A stretch of 33,611 nucleotides of DNA from positions 1 to 33,611 of the forward strand of contig JADZCA010000008.1 in NCBI GenBank assembly GCA_020851795.1. Reading direction: 5' to 3'. Made by a program: the position numbers and the translations under genes. The notes below the pieces were generated by a model. That model was not told the origin of the DNA. It did no database searches and saw nothing but the letters and a program-made list of their open reading frames with translations. This stretch comes from Planctomycetota bacterium. GTDB taxonomy: Bacteria; Planctomycetota; PLA2; JAEUHO01. Of this stretch, positions 1 to 8,554 are shown piece after piece. Position 1 is the stretch's first letter; each line of letters opens with the position of its first letter.

Positions 1-11
1 CTCGCGCGCTC

Positions 12-36
12 GTGCCCGGCCCGTCGGGCCGGGCAC
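12..36. terminator. Perfect 11-bp GC hairpin, possible terminator
   Basis: GTGCCCGGCCC (12-22) pairs perfectly with GGGCCGGGCAC (26-36) around a GTC loop. There is no T tract on either side, so a canonical intrinsic terminator is not shown. It probably ends a transcript from a gene beyond the left edge. Confidence 0.4.
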
Positions 37-215
37 CGCCTCCGTAAGGTCGCAGACTCCTCGTCGTCGGGCCGCGGCTCGGCGTACGGCGGTGCGAGTA
101 CGCGGTCGCCGCGGCCGCTCCCGCGGGACTGAGCGAATCGCGGGCGATGCGGCGGCGTCGCTCGTCGCGTGGACTCTTCCGAGCGCGCCCCGGCGGTTCG
201 CGGGGTTCGCGGAGT

Positions 216-256
216 CAGGAACGGTGTTTTCACGTCGCGTGGAAACAACGTTCCTG
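216..256. terminator. AT-richer 19-bp-arm hairpin downstream of the carbonic anhydrase-like gene
   Basis: The arms 216-234 and 238-256 pair over 19 positions, with one G-A mismatch and one G-U pair, around a 3-nt loop. On the minus strand it starts about 60 nt past the stop codon of the gene ending at 318. Its base composition is clearly less GC-rich than its surroundings, and it is near-symmetric so could stop transcription from both sides. No clear U run follows, so terminator is an inference; a repeat-family hairpin is the alternative. Confidence 0.45.
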
Positions 257-317
257 GCTCCGCCCAGCCCCGCCCAGCCTTCTTGGCTCCGCCCAGTCCC
301 GCGCCCGCGACGGGCGC

Positions 318-827
318 CTAGGACCAACGCCCCTTGGCGTGGTCGAGGGCCTTCTGGACGTAGCCCTGCGCGATCTCGAGCGCGTTCGCCTTGCGCGCGA
401 CGGGGTCGAGGGTCTTCGCGACGCGCGCCGGCACGCCCACGACGAGGCTCCACGGCGGCACGACGAAGCCCTCGGGCACGACGCAGCCCGCGGCGACGAT
501 CGCGCCCTCGCCGACCACCGAGCGCCCGAGCAGCACCGCCCCCATCCCGATCAGCGCGTAGCGCTCGACGCGCGTCCCGTGGAGGATCGCGCCGTGCCCG
601 ACCGTGACGTCTTCGGCGACGTCGTTGCGGACGTCGGTGTCGGCGTGCATGAGCACCCCGTCCTGCAGGTTGGTCCGCGCGCCCACCGAGAGGGGCGCGT
701 CGTCGCCGCGGACCACGGCGCCGTACCAGACGTTGGCGTCGGGGCCGAGCTCGACGTCGCCCACCACGCTCGCGGTGGTCGCGACGAAGACCTGCCCGAC
801 CCTGCGCATGCGGGGCTTCGGGTTCAT
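318..827 (-). CDS. Gamma-carbonic-anhydrase-family (left-handed beta-helix) protein
   Basis: A 169-residue protein of the gamma-carbonic anhydrase/YrdA-PaaY family, a trimeric left-handed beta-helix built from hexapeptide repeats. The family's metal-binding histidines are present: H61 in the LMHAD segment, and H78 and H83 in VGHGAILHG. NLQDG and GMGAVL are also family-typical. Metal binding is therefore likely, but whether it hydrates CO2 is unknown, since many family members have no measured activity. The start ATG at 827 overlaps the stop of the upstream CPBP gene by 4 bp (ATGA), indicating translational coupling. It is the last gene of the thiSG-CPBP unit, and a large hairpin lies about 60 nt downstream. 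The length fits the family. Confidence 0.9.
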   Translation of the reverse strand: MNPKPRMRRVGQVFVATTASVVGDVELGPDANVWYGAVVRGDDAPLSVGARTNLQDGVLMHADTDVRNDVAEDVTVGHGAILHGTRVERYALIGMGAVLLGRSVVGEGAIVAAGCVVPEGFVVPPWSLVVGVPARVAKTLDPVARKANALEIAQGYVQKALDHAKGRWS

Positions 828-1927
828 TCGCGGAGGAGGAAGAGAGGGAGGAGCGAGGTCGCGTTGTTGACCGCGTGCACGAACGCGCAGCCGAGCAGCG
901 ACCCCGTGCGCTCGACCTGCCACGCGAGGAGGACCGCGAGCCCGAACAGCGGCAGCGCCGCCGTCACGTCGAGGTGGACGGCCGCGAACGCCGCCGACGA
1001 GGCCAGCGCGGCGCCGCGCACCCCCATCGCCTCGCGCAGCGCCGGGTAGAGCGCCCCGCGGAACACGGCCTCCTCGGTCAGCGGCGCCACCACGATCCCG
1101 AAGAAGCCGAGCCACGCGACGTGCGCCGTGGGCGTGGACGCGTCGATCGCCCGCGCGACGAGGTCCTGCGGCGACGGCGGCTCGCCCGTCAGGTGCTGGA
1201 CCAGCTGCGACGCGACGAAGGCGAGCGCGAGGACGACCGTCGCGCCCACCGCCGCCGAGCGGCACGCCGCGCCCGCGACGCGCGGCGCGGGCCACGCGGG
1301 GAGGTCGAGCGCGCGACGGCGCGCCCCGACCGCGGCGGCGGCGAGCAGCCCGAGCGGCACCGTCACCGCCGCGGTGGCGAGGAGCCCGTCGAGCAGGTCG
1401 CGGTCGGCGCCGCCGAACAGGCCCACGGCGCGGCCCGCGCCCAGCACGACGCTCCCGCCGGTGAAGAACGCCGCGACGAGCGCCACCGCGGTGACGGGCG
1501 AGAACGCGGCGGGGATCGACGCGGACGGGAGCGGCGGCGGCGCGACGCCCCGCCGCTCGTCGCGGCGGCGCAGCAGCGCGAGGATCGCGACGACGACGCC
1601 CGCCAGCCCGAGGCCGTACTTGCCCACGAAGAACGCGACCGCGGCCGCGGGCTTGCGCTGGACCCGACGCGTGAGGTCCTCGAGCGTCAGGCGTTTGCGA
1701 GCCTCCGTCGCGCCGGGCGCCGCCGGCGCGGGCCCGGCGTCGGCGCGCGGGGCCGGCGCGGGGGCCGGCGCGGGGGCCGGTGCGTCCGCGTCGGCCCCGA
1801 CGACGGGGAGAGCGACGGGCCCGCCGTCGGCGCGTGCCGCCGGCGCCCCCACGACGGCGGCGAGCGCGCCCACGAGCGCGACCGCGGCGGCGACGAGCCG
1901 ACGCCGCGAGCGGGCGGGACGGCTCAC
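824..1927 (-). CDS. CPBP-family intramembrane glutamic protease (Abi/CAAX-like)
   Basis: A 367-residue multi-pass membrane protein of the CPBP (CAAX protease and bacteriocin-processing/Abi) family. The three family motifs are all present: EEAVFR at 285-290 (EExxxR), FAAVH at 314-318 and HAVNN at 351-355, which form the proposed catalytic site. The N-terminus has an Arg-rich start and a hydrophobic stretch ending in AARA near residue 33, consistent with a signal peptide. An Ala/Pro low-complexity linker (about 45-75) follows, before the membrane segments. This N-terminal extension is unusual for the family and may place a tether outside the membrane. I chose the GTG at 1927 because it overlaps the thiSG stop by 4 bp (GTGA); reading further upstream only enters antisense-like Arg-rich sequence. 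Its substrate is unknown. Confidence 0.85.
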   Translation of the reverse strand: MSRPARSRRRLVAAAVALVGALAAVVGAPAARADGGPVALPVVGADADAPAPAPAPAPAPRADAGPAPAAPGATEARKRLTLEDLTRRVQRKPAAAVAFFVGKYGLGLAGVVVAILALLRRRDERRGVAPPPLPSASIPAAFSPVTAVALVAAFFTGGSVVLGAGRAVGLFGGADRDLLDGLLATAAVTVPLGLLAAAAVGARRRALDLPAWPAPRVAGAACRSAAVGATVVLALAFVASQLVQHLTGEPPSPQDLVARAIDASTPTAHVAWLGFFGIVVAPLTEEAVFRGALYPALREAMGVRGAALASSAAFAAVHLDVTAALPLFGLAVLLAWQVERTGSLLGCAFVHAVNNATSLLPLFLLRE

Positions 1928-2940
1928 GCGCGCCCCGGGACGATCGTGCCCGCCGTCGGGCTCGACGCCGACGGCGCGCCCTTCGGCATGCGGCCGGCGA
2001 GGAACGCGTCGCGGCCCGCCACGCACGCCGCGCGCATCGCCCGCGCCATGCGGACGGGGTCCTTGGCCTTGGCGATGCCGGTGTTGAGCAGCACGCCCGC
2101 GATGCCGAGCTCCATCGCGATCGCCACGTCCGACGCGGTGCCCACGCCGGCGTCCACGATCACGGGGACCTTCGCGCGCGACAGGATCCGCTCGACGTTG
2201 CCCGGGTTGACGATGCCCAGCCCGCTGCCGATCGGGCTGCCCAGCGGCATCACCGCGGTCGCGCCGGCCTCCTCGAGGCGGCGCGCCGTGACGGGGTCGT
2301 CGTTGGTGTAGACGAGGACGTGGAAGCCCTCGGCGACGAGCGTCTTGAGCGCCTTGAGCGTCTCGAACGGCTCCGGGAGCAGCGTCTCGGGGTCGGCGAG
2401 CACCTCGAGCTTGACGAGGTCGGAGAGCGCGAGCTCGCGCGCCAGGCGGCAGACGCGGACCGCGTCGCCGGCCGTGTAGCAGCCGGCGGTGTTGGGGAGC
2501 AGCGTCCAGCGGTCCCCGAGCGCGTCGAGCACGTTGGGGCCGGCCTTGCGGTCGAAGTCCACGCGGCGCAGCGCGACCGTCACGCACTCGGTGCCGCTCG
2601 CCTCGAGCGCGGCCACCATCTGCGCGTTCGTCGCGTACTTGCCCGTGCCGACGAAGAGGCGGCTGTGGAACACGTGGTCGCCGAGGCGCAGCACGTCCTC
2701 GTCGGCGACCTCGCCCCCGCCCACGAAGGTCACCACCTCGACGCGGTCGCCGTCGGCGAGGCGGCGCGCGCCGTGGTCGGCGCGCGGGACGACGTCGCCG
2801 TTGACCTCGACCGCGACGCGACGGCCGGCGAGCCCGACCTCGGCGACCAGCGCGGCGACCGTGAGCACGCCGTCGGGCGCCGCGAGCTCGCGCGGGGCGC
2901 CGTTGACGACGAGGCGCAGCAGGACGGGAGGCTTCGTCAT
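1924..2940 (-). CDS. thiSG: ThiS-ThiG fusion: sulfur carrier / thiazole synthase
   Basis: A 338-residue fusion of the thiamin sulfur carrier ThiS (about 4-76) and thiazole synthase ThiG (about 82-330). ThiG joins 1-deoxy-D-xylulose 5-phosphate, dehydroglycine and ThiS-thiocarboxylate sulfur to make the thiazole phosphate of thiamin. K177 in the VKLEVL segment matches the catalytic lysine that forms the imine with the sugar phosphate. [15 protein letters not shown] and LLNTGIA are the usual ThiG phosphate-binding segments. ThiS normally needs a free C-terminal Gly-Gly to carry sulfur; here the glycines (74-76, FVGGG) are followed directly by ThiG. Fusions of this type are known. ATG 2940 is chosen over an in-frame upstream start because TACGGT lies just 6 nt before it. 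No other thi genes and no TPP riboswitch are seen nearby. Confidence 0.93.
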   Translation of the reverse strand: MTKPPVLLRLVVNGAPRELAAPDGVLTVAALVAEVGLAGRRVAVEVNGDVVPRADHGARRLADGDRVEVVTFVGGGEVADEDVLRLGDHVFHSRLFVGTGKYATNAQMVAALEASGTECVTVALRRVDFDRKAGPNVLDALGDRWTLLPNTAGCYTAGDAVRVCRLARELALSDLVKLEVLADPETLLPEPFETLKALKTLVAEGFHVLVYTNDDPVTARRLEEAGATAVMPLGSPIGSGLGIVNPGNVERILSRAKVPVIVDAGVGTASDVAIAMELGIAGVLLNTGIAKAKDPVRMARAMRAACVAGRDAFLAGRMPKGAPSASSPTAGTIVPGRA

Positions 2941-2946
2941 GCCCCC

Positions 2947-2952
2947 ACCGTA
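2947..2952 (-). promoter_or_regulatory. Candidate -10 box (TACGGT) for leaderless thiSG
   Basis: On the minus strand TACGGT ends 6 nt before the thiSG ATG, so transcription would start at or next to the start codon. There is no Shine-Dalgarno sequence. I find no good -35 hexamer, so support rests on the same arrangement at four other genes here. Confidence 0.4.
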
Positions 2953-3010
2953 GCGCAGGACCGCGACGGGGCCCGGGGTTTGGCGAGGGGGCGCGCGCAC
3001 GGGCGGCCGG

Positions 3011-4357
3011 TCAGCGCGCGTCGGCCCCCGGCAGGCGCTCGAGCCCCTCCGCGCCCGCGAGGACCTTCTTCTCCCACTTCTCGAGGTCCATCACGCGGGC
3101 CAGCGTGCTCTTCTGGCCGAGGATCTCGGCGCGCAGCCGGTTCTCGGCCTCGAGGCAGTACATCGCGCGGTTGGCGACCTCGACGGCCTTCGCCTTCGGC
3201 AGCACGGCGATCCCGTCGTCGTCGCCGACCAGCCAGTCGCCGGGCCGCACCTCGATCCCGTCGATGCGCAGCGTCCCGCCGATCTCGCCGAGCCCCTTGG
3301 GCTCGCCCGCCTGCGCGCACACCGCCCGCGCGAACACGGGCAGGCCGAGGCGCGCGATGTCGCGCGTGTCGCGGATCGCGCCGTGGACGACCACGCCGGC
3401 GAGCCCGCGGTTGACCGCCGAGTTCGTCGCCAGCTCGCCCCAGACCGCGGGCGGCACGCCGCACGCGTCCACGACGAGGACGTCGCCCGGGCCGCAGCGG
3501 TCGATCGCCTCGACGGGCTTCGCCCAGTCGCCCGGCAGCGTGCGGCACGTGACCGCGCGCCCGGCCATGCGCACGCCCGGCGCGGTCGCGTGCCAGCCGT
3601 GCAGCACCGGCGCGCGGTGCGCGGCGTCGCTCACGTTGGGCGTGGACACCTCGAGCAGGATGCGGCGCACGTCGTCGTCGGTGGCCCCGCGCGCGGCCGT
3701 GGTCGCCGCGCCGGCGACGCCGGAACGGATCGCCGCCACGATGCCGCGCGCCGCCGCGGCGGCGTCGGGCGCCTTCGTGATCGCCCCGCCGACGATGACG
3801 ACCGAGGCCCCCGCGGCGACGGCGATCGGGGCGGTCGCGGCCGTGATGCCGCCGGCCACGGTCACCGGGATCCGCACCGCGGCGGCGACGGCGCGCAGCG
3901 TCTCGAAGGGGTCGCGCCCGCGCATCTGCTCGTCGATCGGGCAGTGGACGTTGACGTAGTCCGCCCCGACCTTCTCGGCGAAGACGGCCCGCCCGACGGG
4001 GTCGGGGTGGCCGAGGAGGTCCACGAGCACGGCGATGCCGTAGTTGCGCCCGGCCTCCACGCACTCCTCGATCGTCGAGTCGGAGGCGACCCCGAGCACG
4101 GTCCCCACGGTCGCGCCCGCCTTCGCCGCCGCCTCGAGCTCGAGGCGGCCCGCGTCCATCGTCTTGGCGTCGCAGACCAGCGGGAGCTTCGGGAAGCGGG
4201 CGCGGATCGCCCGCACCGCGCCGAGCCCCTCGGCCTTGAGCAGGGGCGTGCCCACCTCGAGCCAGTCCACGCCGCCGGCGACCCCCTCCTGCGCGGCCTT
4301 GAGCGCGCGGTGCAGGTCGACGAAGTCGAGGGCCAGCTGCAGGTGGACGTCGGGCAT
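3011..4357 (-). CDS. 3-hexulose-6-phosphate synthase / RraA-like fusion
   Basis: A 448-residue, two-domain protein. Residues 1-215 form an orotidine-decarboxylase-superfamily barrel of the 3-hexulose-6-phosphate synthase type, which condenses formaldehyde with ribulose 5-phosphate. The metal/catalytic motif DAKTMD (D63, K65, D68) and the VAGGI phosphate loop are present. Residues 225-448 form an RraA/demethylmenaquinone-methyltransferase-like domain with HGAIRDTRD (R329, D330), the signature also found in HMG aldolases. Such fusions occur in archaea and some bacteria. Likely roles are formaldehyde fixation or detoxification, or the reverse reaction supplying ribulose 5-phosphate; the C-terminal role is unclear. 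No phosphohexuloisomerase gene adjoins it. ATG 4357 is preferred over an in-frame ATG 18 bp upstream because a TACCGT hexamer lies between them and the barrel starts right after it. Confidence 0.88.
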   Translation of the reverse strand: MPDVHLQLALDFVDLHRALKAAQEGVAGGVDWLEVGTPLLKAEGLGAVRAIRARFPKLPLVCDAKTMDAGRLELEAAAKAGATVGTVLGVASDSTIEECVEAGRNYGIAVLVDLLGHPDPVGRAVFAEKVGADYVNVHCPIDEQMRGRDPFETLRAVAAAVRIPVTVAGGITAATAPIAVAAGASVVIVGGAITKAPDAAAAARGIVAAIRSGVAGAATTAARGATDDDVRRILLEVSTPNVSDAAHRAPVLHGWHATAPGVRMAGRAVTCRTLPGDWAKPVEAIDRCGPGDVLVVDACGVPPAVWGELATNSAVNRGLAGVVVHGAIRDTRDIARLGLPVFARAVCAQAGEPKGLGEIGGTLRIDGIEVRPGDWLVGDDDGIAVLPKAKAVEVANRAMYCLEAENRLRAEILGQKSTLARVMDLEKWEKKVLAGAEGLERLPGADAR

Positions 4358-4364
4358 GGCCGCC

Positions 4365-4393
4365 ACGGTACGCATCCCGCGCCGGGGGGTCGA
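4365..4393 (-). promoter_or_regulatory. Candidate promoter of the hps-rraA gene
   Basis: Read on the minus strand: TCGACC (4393-4388), a 17-nt spacer, then TACCGT (4370-4365), which ends 7 nt before the ATG. This implies a leaderless transcript. The -35 half overlaps one arm of the inverted repeat at 4392-4443. Confidence 0.45.
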
Positions 4394-4443
4394 GTCCCCA
4401 CCGGGGGGAGCGGAGGGTCGCCGGGGGCCACCCCGGTGGACTC
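4392..4443. repeat. Inverted repeat between the divergent hps-rraA and nusA promoters
   Basis: GAGTCCCCACCGGGG (4392-4406) is the inverse of CCCCGGTGGACTC (4431-4443) apart from a 2-nt bulge. It lies at the hps -35 position and upstream of the nusA promoter. It may be an operator or an RNA hairpin. Runs of G and C nearby make chance similarity possible. Confidence 0.35.
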
Positions 4444-4490
4444 CCCGAGAAAGAACCGGGGGGGCCCCGGGGGAGCAGCCCCGGCTCGTC

Positions 4491-4519
4491 TTGCGCCGCG
4501 CCGGAGGTCCGGCGACAAT
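4491..4519 (+). promoter_or_regulatory. Sigma70-type promoter of the nusA operon
   Basis: TTGCGC (4491-4496), a 17-nt spacer, then GACAAT (4514-4519). The -35 resembles that of tRNA-Lys in this window (TTGCGG) and the -10 that of tRNA-His (GACGAT). A start near 4526 gives a leader of roughly 100 nt before nusA. Confidence 0.6.
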
Positions 4520-4546
4520 CGCCCCTCCATCTTCCGCAGACTCCTC

Positions 4547-4574
4547 AGGAGGCGGGGGTCCCCCCCCGCCTCTT
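4547..4574 (+). promoter_or_regulatory. Strong hairpin in the nusA leader, possible attenuator
   Basis: GAGGCGGGGG (4549-4558) pairs perfectly with CCCCCGCCTC (4563-4572); an A-T and a G-U pair extend it to 12 bp (4547-4574), with a TCCC loop. A weaker competing hairpin, CTCC (4541-4544) with GGAG (4548-4551), shares its left arm. It lies between the promoter and nusA with only short T runs after it. Attenuation, or control by NusA itself, is an inference. Confidence 0.45.
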
Positions 4575-4622
4575 GCGTTGTCGGGGCCGGCTCCTCTCCC
4601 GGGGGCCGGCCGGAGCCCGCCC

Positions 4623-5690
4623 ATGGACCCCCAAGACATCCTCCGGTTCGTCGACATCGTCTACCGCGACCGCGGGATCGACAAGGAGATCGTCTTCTCG
4701 TCCATCGAGCAGGGGCTCCTCACCGCCGCCCGCAAGCGCTACGGCGAGGACGCCGTGCTCGAGGTCCACGTGGACCGGCGCACCGGCGAGGTGTCCTGCA
4801 ACGTGAACGGGGCGTCCACGGCGCTCGAGTTCGGCCGGATCGCGGCGCAGACCGCGCGCCAGGTGATGAACCAGAAGATCCGCGAAGCCGAGCGGGACAA
4901 GAACCTCGACGAGTACAACCGCCGGGTCGGGACCATCGTCACGGGCACGATCCAGCGCATCGAGGGCGGCAACCTGATCGTCAACCTCGGGCGGGTCGAG
5001 GGCATCGTCCCGCGGTCCGAGCAGATCCGCGGCGAGAACTACAAGGTCGGCGACCGCATCCGCGCCTACCTCTTCGAGGTGCGGCCCCAGGGCCAGCGCG
5101 TGCGCATCGTGCTGTCGCGCTCGCGCGCCGAGTTCGTCCGCAAGCTCTTCGAGCTCGAGGTGCCCGAGGTCGGCGAGAGCCTGATCCAGGTCAAGGCGAT
5201 CGAGCGCGAGGCCGGCTACAAGACCAAGATGGCGGTGGTCTCCACCGACACGAAGGTGGACCCGATCGGCGCGTGCGTGGGCGTCCGCGGGAGCCGCATC
5301 CGCACGGTGATCGAGGAGCTCAACGGCGAGAAGATCGACATCCTCAAGTGGGAGGAGCAGCCGGAGGTGATGATCGCCACCGCGCTCAAGCCCGCGACGA
5401 TCAACAGCATCACGCTGAACTGGGACACGAAGACCGCCGACGTCACGGTCGACGACGACCAGCTCTCGCTCGCCATCGGCCGCCGCGGCGCCAACGTCCG
5501 CCTCGCCTCCCGCCTGTGCGGCTGGGACATCCAGATCGCCAGCGAGAAGGGCAGTGGCGACGCACCGGGCGAGCCGGGCACGCCCGACGCCCCGGACGCG
5601 CCCGACGCCCCCGACGGCGCGCCCACCCCCGACGGCGCCGACCCGGCGGCGGGCGACGGAGCCGCCGCGGCTCTGCCGCAGGCCCCGTAG
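4623..5690 (+). CDS. nusA: Transcription termination/antitermination factor NusA
   Basis: A 355-residue NusA. The N-terminal RNA-polymerase-binding domain (about 1-100) is followed by an S1 domain (about 103-170, IVTGTIQRIEGG), KH1 (about 200-265, GACVGVRGSRI) and KH2 (about 270-308, LSLAIGRRGANVRLAS). It then ends in an Ala/Asp/Pro-rich tail of about 45 residues with a repeated DAPDAP pattern. The C-terminal acidic repeats found in E. coli NusA are absent, which is usual outside proteobacteria. NusA modulates pausing, termination and rRNA antitermination. GGAG at 4612-4615 sits 7 nt before the ATG and fixes the start. It leads the nusA-infB-DUF503-rbfA cluster; rimP, commonly just upstream, is replaced here by a divergent gene. 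Confidence 0.96.
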   Translation: MDPQDILRFVDIVYRDRGIDKEIVFSSIEQGLLTAARKRYGEDAVLEVHVDRRTGEVSCNVNGASTALEFGRIAAQTARQVMNQKIREAERDKNLDEYNRRVGTIVTGTIQRIEGGNLIVNLGRVEGIVPRSEQIRGENYKVGDRIRAYLFEVRPQGQRVRIVLSRSRAEFVRKLFELEVPEVGESLIQVKAIEREAGYKTKMAVVSTDTKVDPIGACVGVRGSRIRTVIEELNGEKIDILKWEEQPEVMIATALKPATINSITLNWDTKTADVTVDDDQLSLAIGRRGANVRLASRLCGWDIQIASEKGSGDAPGEPGTPDAPDAPDAPDGAPTPDGADPAAGDGAAAALPQAP

Positions 5691-5694
5691 GCGC

Positions 5695-5700
5695 TACCAT
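5695..5700 (+). promoter_or_regulatory. Weak candidate internal -10 (TACCAT) before infB
   Basis: TACCAT lies just after the nusA stop with only a poor -35 (CTGCCG, 16 nt upstream). It would give infB an extra transcript start inside the 92-bp nusA-infB gap. Support is limited to the motif. Confidence 0.25.
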
Positions 5701-5782
5701 CCTCGGTTCCCCACCCTCCCGGCCCCCCGTCCCGCACCGAACGCCCCCGTTCCCGCCCGACGACGCAAGGATCCCGCTCCCC

Positions 5783-8515
5783 TTGGCGAAGCGCTTCTAC
5801 CAGATCGCGTTCGAGCTCGGCGTGCCCCCGCGCGCGCTGATCCACGAGCTCACCACGCTCGGCCTCTCGGTCGGCAACCAGATGGTCGTCGTCGCGACGC
5901 CGCTCGAGGAGCGGATCCGCGCCCTCTACGGCACCGTGCACCCCGAGCCCGCGCGCGCCGCCGCCGCGGCGGCGGAGTCCGCGGTCGCCGTGGCCGAGGC
6001 CGACGAGGGCCCGTTCGACGACGCCGTCGACGGCGACGGCGGCGACGCCGTCGCGGTCGAGGACGTGGTCGAGGAGGCCGCCGTCGAGGCCGAAGCGGCC
6101 GTCGAGGCCCTCGACGACGCGCCCGAGGCGCCCGTCGCGGAGGAGCCCGCGGCCGTCGAGGCCGCCGCGCCCGTCGAGGTCGAGCCCGCCGTCGCGCCCG
6201 CCGCACCGGCGACGCCGGTCGCCGCCGCGCCCGTCGTCGAGGCGCCCGTGGCGGCCGCGCCCGCGCGGCCCGCCGCCGAGGTCGCCCCCGTCGCCGCACC
6301 CGCGCCCGCGGCGCCGCCGCCCGCGCCCGCCAAGCCGCGCACGCCGAAGTTCGACCCGACCAAGCTCGGCTACAAGAACCTGTCGCCGTCGAAGGCGCCG
6401 CCGCCCAAGGCCGCGCCCGGCGGCGAGCTCGTGCCGACGATCGACCCGCGGGCCGGCCGCCTCGTCAAGGAGGCGCCCAAGCAGGGCGTCCCCGGCGTGA
6501 CGCGCACGGCGCCGCCGCGCCCCGGCGCGCCGGGCGCGCCCGCGGGGCTCACCCCCTCGCTCGCCAAGCCCGCGCCCGCGCCGGGTGCGCGCCGCGACGG
6601 CCGCACGCGCGGCGCCGGTGCGCCGGGCGAGGCCGGCGGCGAGCGCCACGGCAAGCAGACGTTCCAGCTGCGGTCGCGCAAGCGCGGCCCGACGAAGGCG
6701 GTCGAGCCGGTCGACGCGACGCCGCGCTCGTTCGAGGTCACGCCGCCGATCTCGCTGAAGCAGTTCTCCGAGGTGTCGGGCATCAAGGTCGCCGACGTCG
6801 TCAAGACGATGTTCGTCAAGCACAAGTCGGTGCTCACGCCGAACTCGATGCTCGACGAGGACACGCTCGTGCTGCTCGGCGTCGAGTTCGACAAGGACAT
6901 CCGCTTCGCCAAGCGCGAGACGCGCGAGGAGCTGATGGTCAAGGAGGCGGAGAAGGAGAGCCGCCCCGAGGACCTCCGCACCCGCCCGCCCGTCGTCGTC
7001 GTCATGGGCCACGTCGACCACGGCAAGACGAGCCTGCTCGACTGGATCCGCAAGGCCGACGTCGCGGCGCACGAGGCCGGCGGCATCACCCAGCACATCG
7101 GCGCCTACCAGGTGACGGCCGCCGACGGCCGCAAGATCACCTTCTTCGACACGCCCGGCCACGAGGCCTTCACCGAGATGCGCCGCCGCGGCGCGAAGGT
7201 GACCGACATCGTCGTGCTCGTCGTCGCGGCCGACGACGGCGTGATGCCGCAGACGGTCGAGGCGATCGACCACGCCAAGGCGGCCGAGGTCCCGATCTGC
7301 GTCGCGATCACGAAGGCCGACAAGGTCGGCTTCAAGGACGCCCCGATCGACCGCGTCAAGCAGCAGCTCTCCCAGCACGGGATCATGGTCTCGGGGTGGG
7401 GCGGCGAGATCGAGTGCTTCCCGGTGGCCGCGGTCGGCACGAACGCCGGCAAGGGCATCGACAAGCTGCTCGAGCACCTCACGCTGCTCGCCGAGGTCGA
7501 GGACCTCCGCGCCGACCCGACGCGCCCGGCGACCGGCACGGTCATCGAGGCCGAGAACAACCCGGGCCGCGGCGTGCTCGCGACGCTGCTCGTCCAGCAG
7601 GGCACGCTGCGCCGCGGCGACCCCGTCGTCACCGGCCGCGTGTGGGGCCGCGTGCGCGCCATGCGCGACGACAAGGGCGCGACGGTGGACGAGGCCCCGC
7701 CCGGCACGCCGGTCGAGGTCACGGGCCTCGACGAGGTGCCGGAGGTCGGCAAGGGCTTCTTCGTGCGCCCCGACGTCAACGAGGCGCGCGAGATCGCCGA
7801 GCAGCGCCGGGGGCGCGACCGCGAGCTCGAGCTCGCCGCGCAGGCGAAGCCCGCCAGCGTGGAGAGCCTCTTCAGCGCGATCGAGCAGGGCAAGACCAAG
7901 ACGCTCAAGGTCGTGCTCAAGACCGACGTGCAGGGCTCGCTCGAGGCGATCAAGGCGCGCCTCGACGCCGTGGGCAACGCCGAGGTGCGCGTCCAGGTCA
8001 TCCGCGCGGGCGTCGGCGCCGTGTCCGAGTCCGACGTGACGCTGGCGGCCGCGTACGGCTCGATCATCCTCGGCTTCCACGTCGTCGCCGACGAGACGGC
8101 CCGCAGCAAGGCGAAGCACCTCGGCGTGGACATCCGGATGTACCGGATCATCTACGAGCTCGAGGACGAGATCCGCGGCATCCTCGAGGGCAAGCTCGCC
8201 CCGGAGTCGCGCGAGCAGATCCTCGGCCACGCCGAGATCCTGCGCGTGTTCCCGTCGTCCAAGCTCGGCAACATCGCCGGCTGCCGCGTCCGCGACGGCC
8301 TCGCCCGCCGCGACGCCAGCGCGCGCCTCTCGCGCAACGGCGTCGTCGTGTGGGAGGGCGCGGTCGCCTCGCTGCGCCGCGAGAAGGACGACGTGCGCGA
8401 CGTGAAGGAGGGCTTCGAGTGCGGCATCCGCCTCGAGGCCTACAACGACGTCAAGGAGGGCGACCTCCTCGAGTTCTTCACCGTCGAGCAGGTCGCTCGC
8501 ACGCTGGCGACGTGA
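5783..8515 (+). CDS. infB: Translation initiation factor IF-2
   Basis: A 910-residue IF-2, the GTPase that brings initiator tRNA to the ribosome. I chose TTG 5783 because the protein then begins [13 protein letters not shown], matching the IF2 N-terminal subdomain; AAGG lies at 5767-5770, a rather long spacing. Residues 50-310 are an Ala/Pro/Glu-rich linker. A second IF2N-like subdomain precedes the G domain. Seen in the G domain: G1 GHVDHGKT 409-416, G2 GGITQHIG and G3 DTPGHE 456-461. The usual G4 NKxD is TKAD (510-513) and the usual G5 SAK is AAV (549-551). Domains II, III and the tRNA-binding IV follow ([19 protein letters not shown]). The rest is ordinary, so this is surely the cell's IF-2. 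Confidence 0.96.
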   Translation: MAKRFYQIAFELGVPPRALIHELTTLGLSVGNQMVVVATPLEERIRALYGTVHPEPARAAAAAAESAVAVAEADEGPFDDAVDGDGGDAVAVEDVVEEAAVEAEAAVEALDDAPEAPVAEEPAAVEAAAPVEVEPAVAPAAPATPVAAAPVVEAPVAAAPARPAAEVAPVAAPAPAAPPPAPAKPRTPKFDPTKLGYKNLSPSKAPPPKAAPGGELVPTIDPRAGRLVKEAPKQGVPGVTRTAPPRPGAPGAPAGLTPSLAKPAPAPGARRDGRTRGAGAPGEAGGERHGKQTFQLRSRKRGPTKAVEPVDATPRSFEVTPPISLKQFSEVSGIKVADVVKTMFVKHKSVLTPNSMLDEDTLVLLGVEFDKDIRFAKRETREELMVKEAEKESRPEDLRTRPPVVVVMGHVDHGKTSLLDWIRKADVAAHEAGGITQHIGAYQVTAADGRKITFFDTPGHEAFTEMRRRGAKVTDIVVLVVAADDGVMPQTVEAIDHAKAAEVPICVAITKADKVGFKDAPIDRVKQQLSQHGIMVSGWGGEIECFPVAAVGTNAGKGIDKLLEHLTLLAEVEDLRADPTRPATGTVIEAENNPGRGVLATLLVQQGTLRRGDPVVTGRVWGRVRAMRDDKGATVDEAPPGTPVEVTGLDEVPEVGKGFFVRPDVNEAREIAEQRRGRDRELELAAQAKPASVESLFSAIEQGKTKTLKVVLKTDVQGSLEAIKARLDAVGNAEVRVQVIRAGVGAVSESDVTLAAAYGSIILGFHVVADETARSKAKHLGVDIRMYRIIYELEDEIRGILEGKLAPESREQILGHAEILRVFPSSKLGNIAGCRVRDGLARRDASARLSRNGVVVWEGAVASLRREKDDVRDVKEGFECGIRLEAYNDVKEGDLLEFFTVEQVARTLAT

Positions 8516-8519
8516 CCCG

Positions 8520-8545
8520 GCGCGCGGGGCCCCCGCCCCGCGCGC
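8520..8545 (+). terminator. Perfect 11-bp GC hairpin between infB and DUF503 genes
   Basis: Arms 8520-8530 and 8535-8545 are fully complementary around a CCCC loop in the 39-bp gap after infB. No T tract follows, and the downstream gene starts only 9 nt later without a Shine-Dalgarno sequence. It may attenuate, stabilise the infB mRNA end, or influence DUF503 translation. Confidence 0.45.
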
Positions 8546-8554
8546 GGCCGCCCC

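Larger units (their letters stand above)
1..317. other. Left-edge intergenic region, no gene recognised
   Basis: I see no convincing gene here. Open frames in it have Arg/Pro-rich shadow composition and run antisense to the neighbouring gene. It holds two hairpins, listed separately, and a 13-bp direct repeat TGGCTCCGCCCAG at 255-267 and 284-296, with a related CCCCGCCCAGCC between the copies. It is the 3' flank of the minus-strand gene ending at 318 and presumably the 3' flank of something beyond the left edge. Confidence 0.6.

Noticed and set aside
2941..3010. TPP riboswitch upstream of thiSG
   Set aside because: The gap is only 70 bp, the THI-box sequence is not seen, and the -10-like hexamer lies 6 nt from the start codon, leaving no room for a leader.
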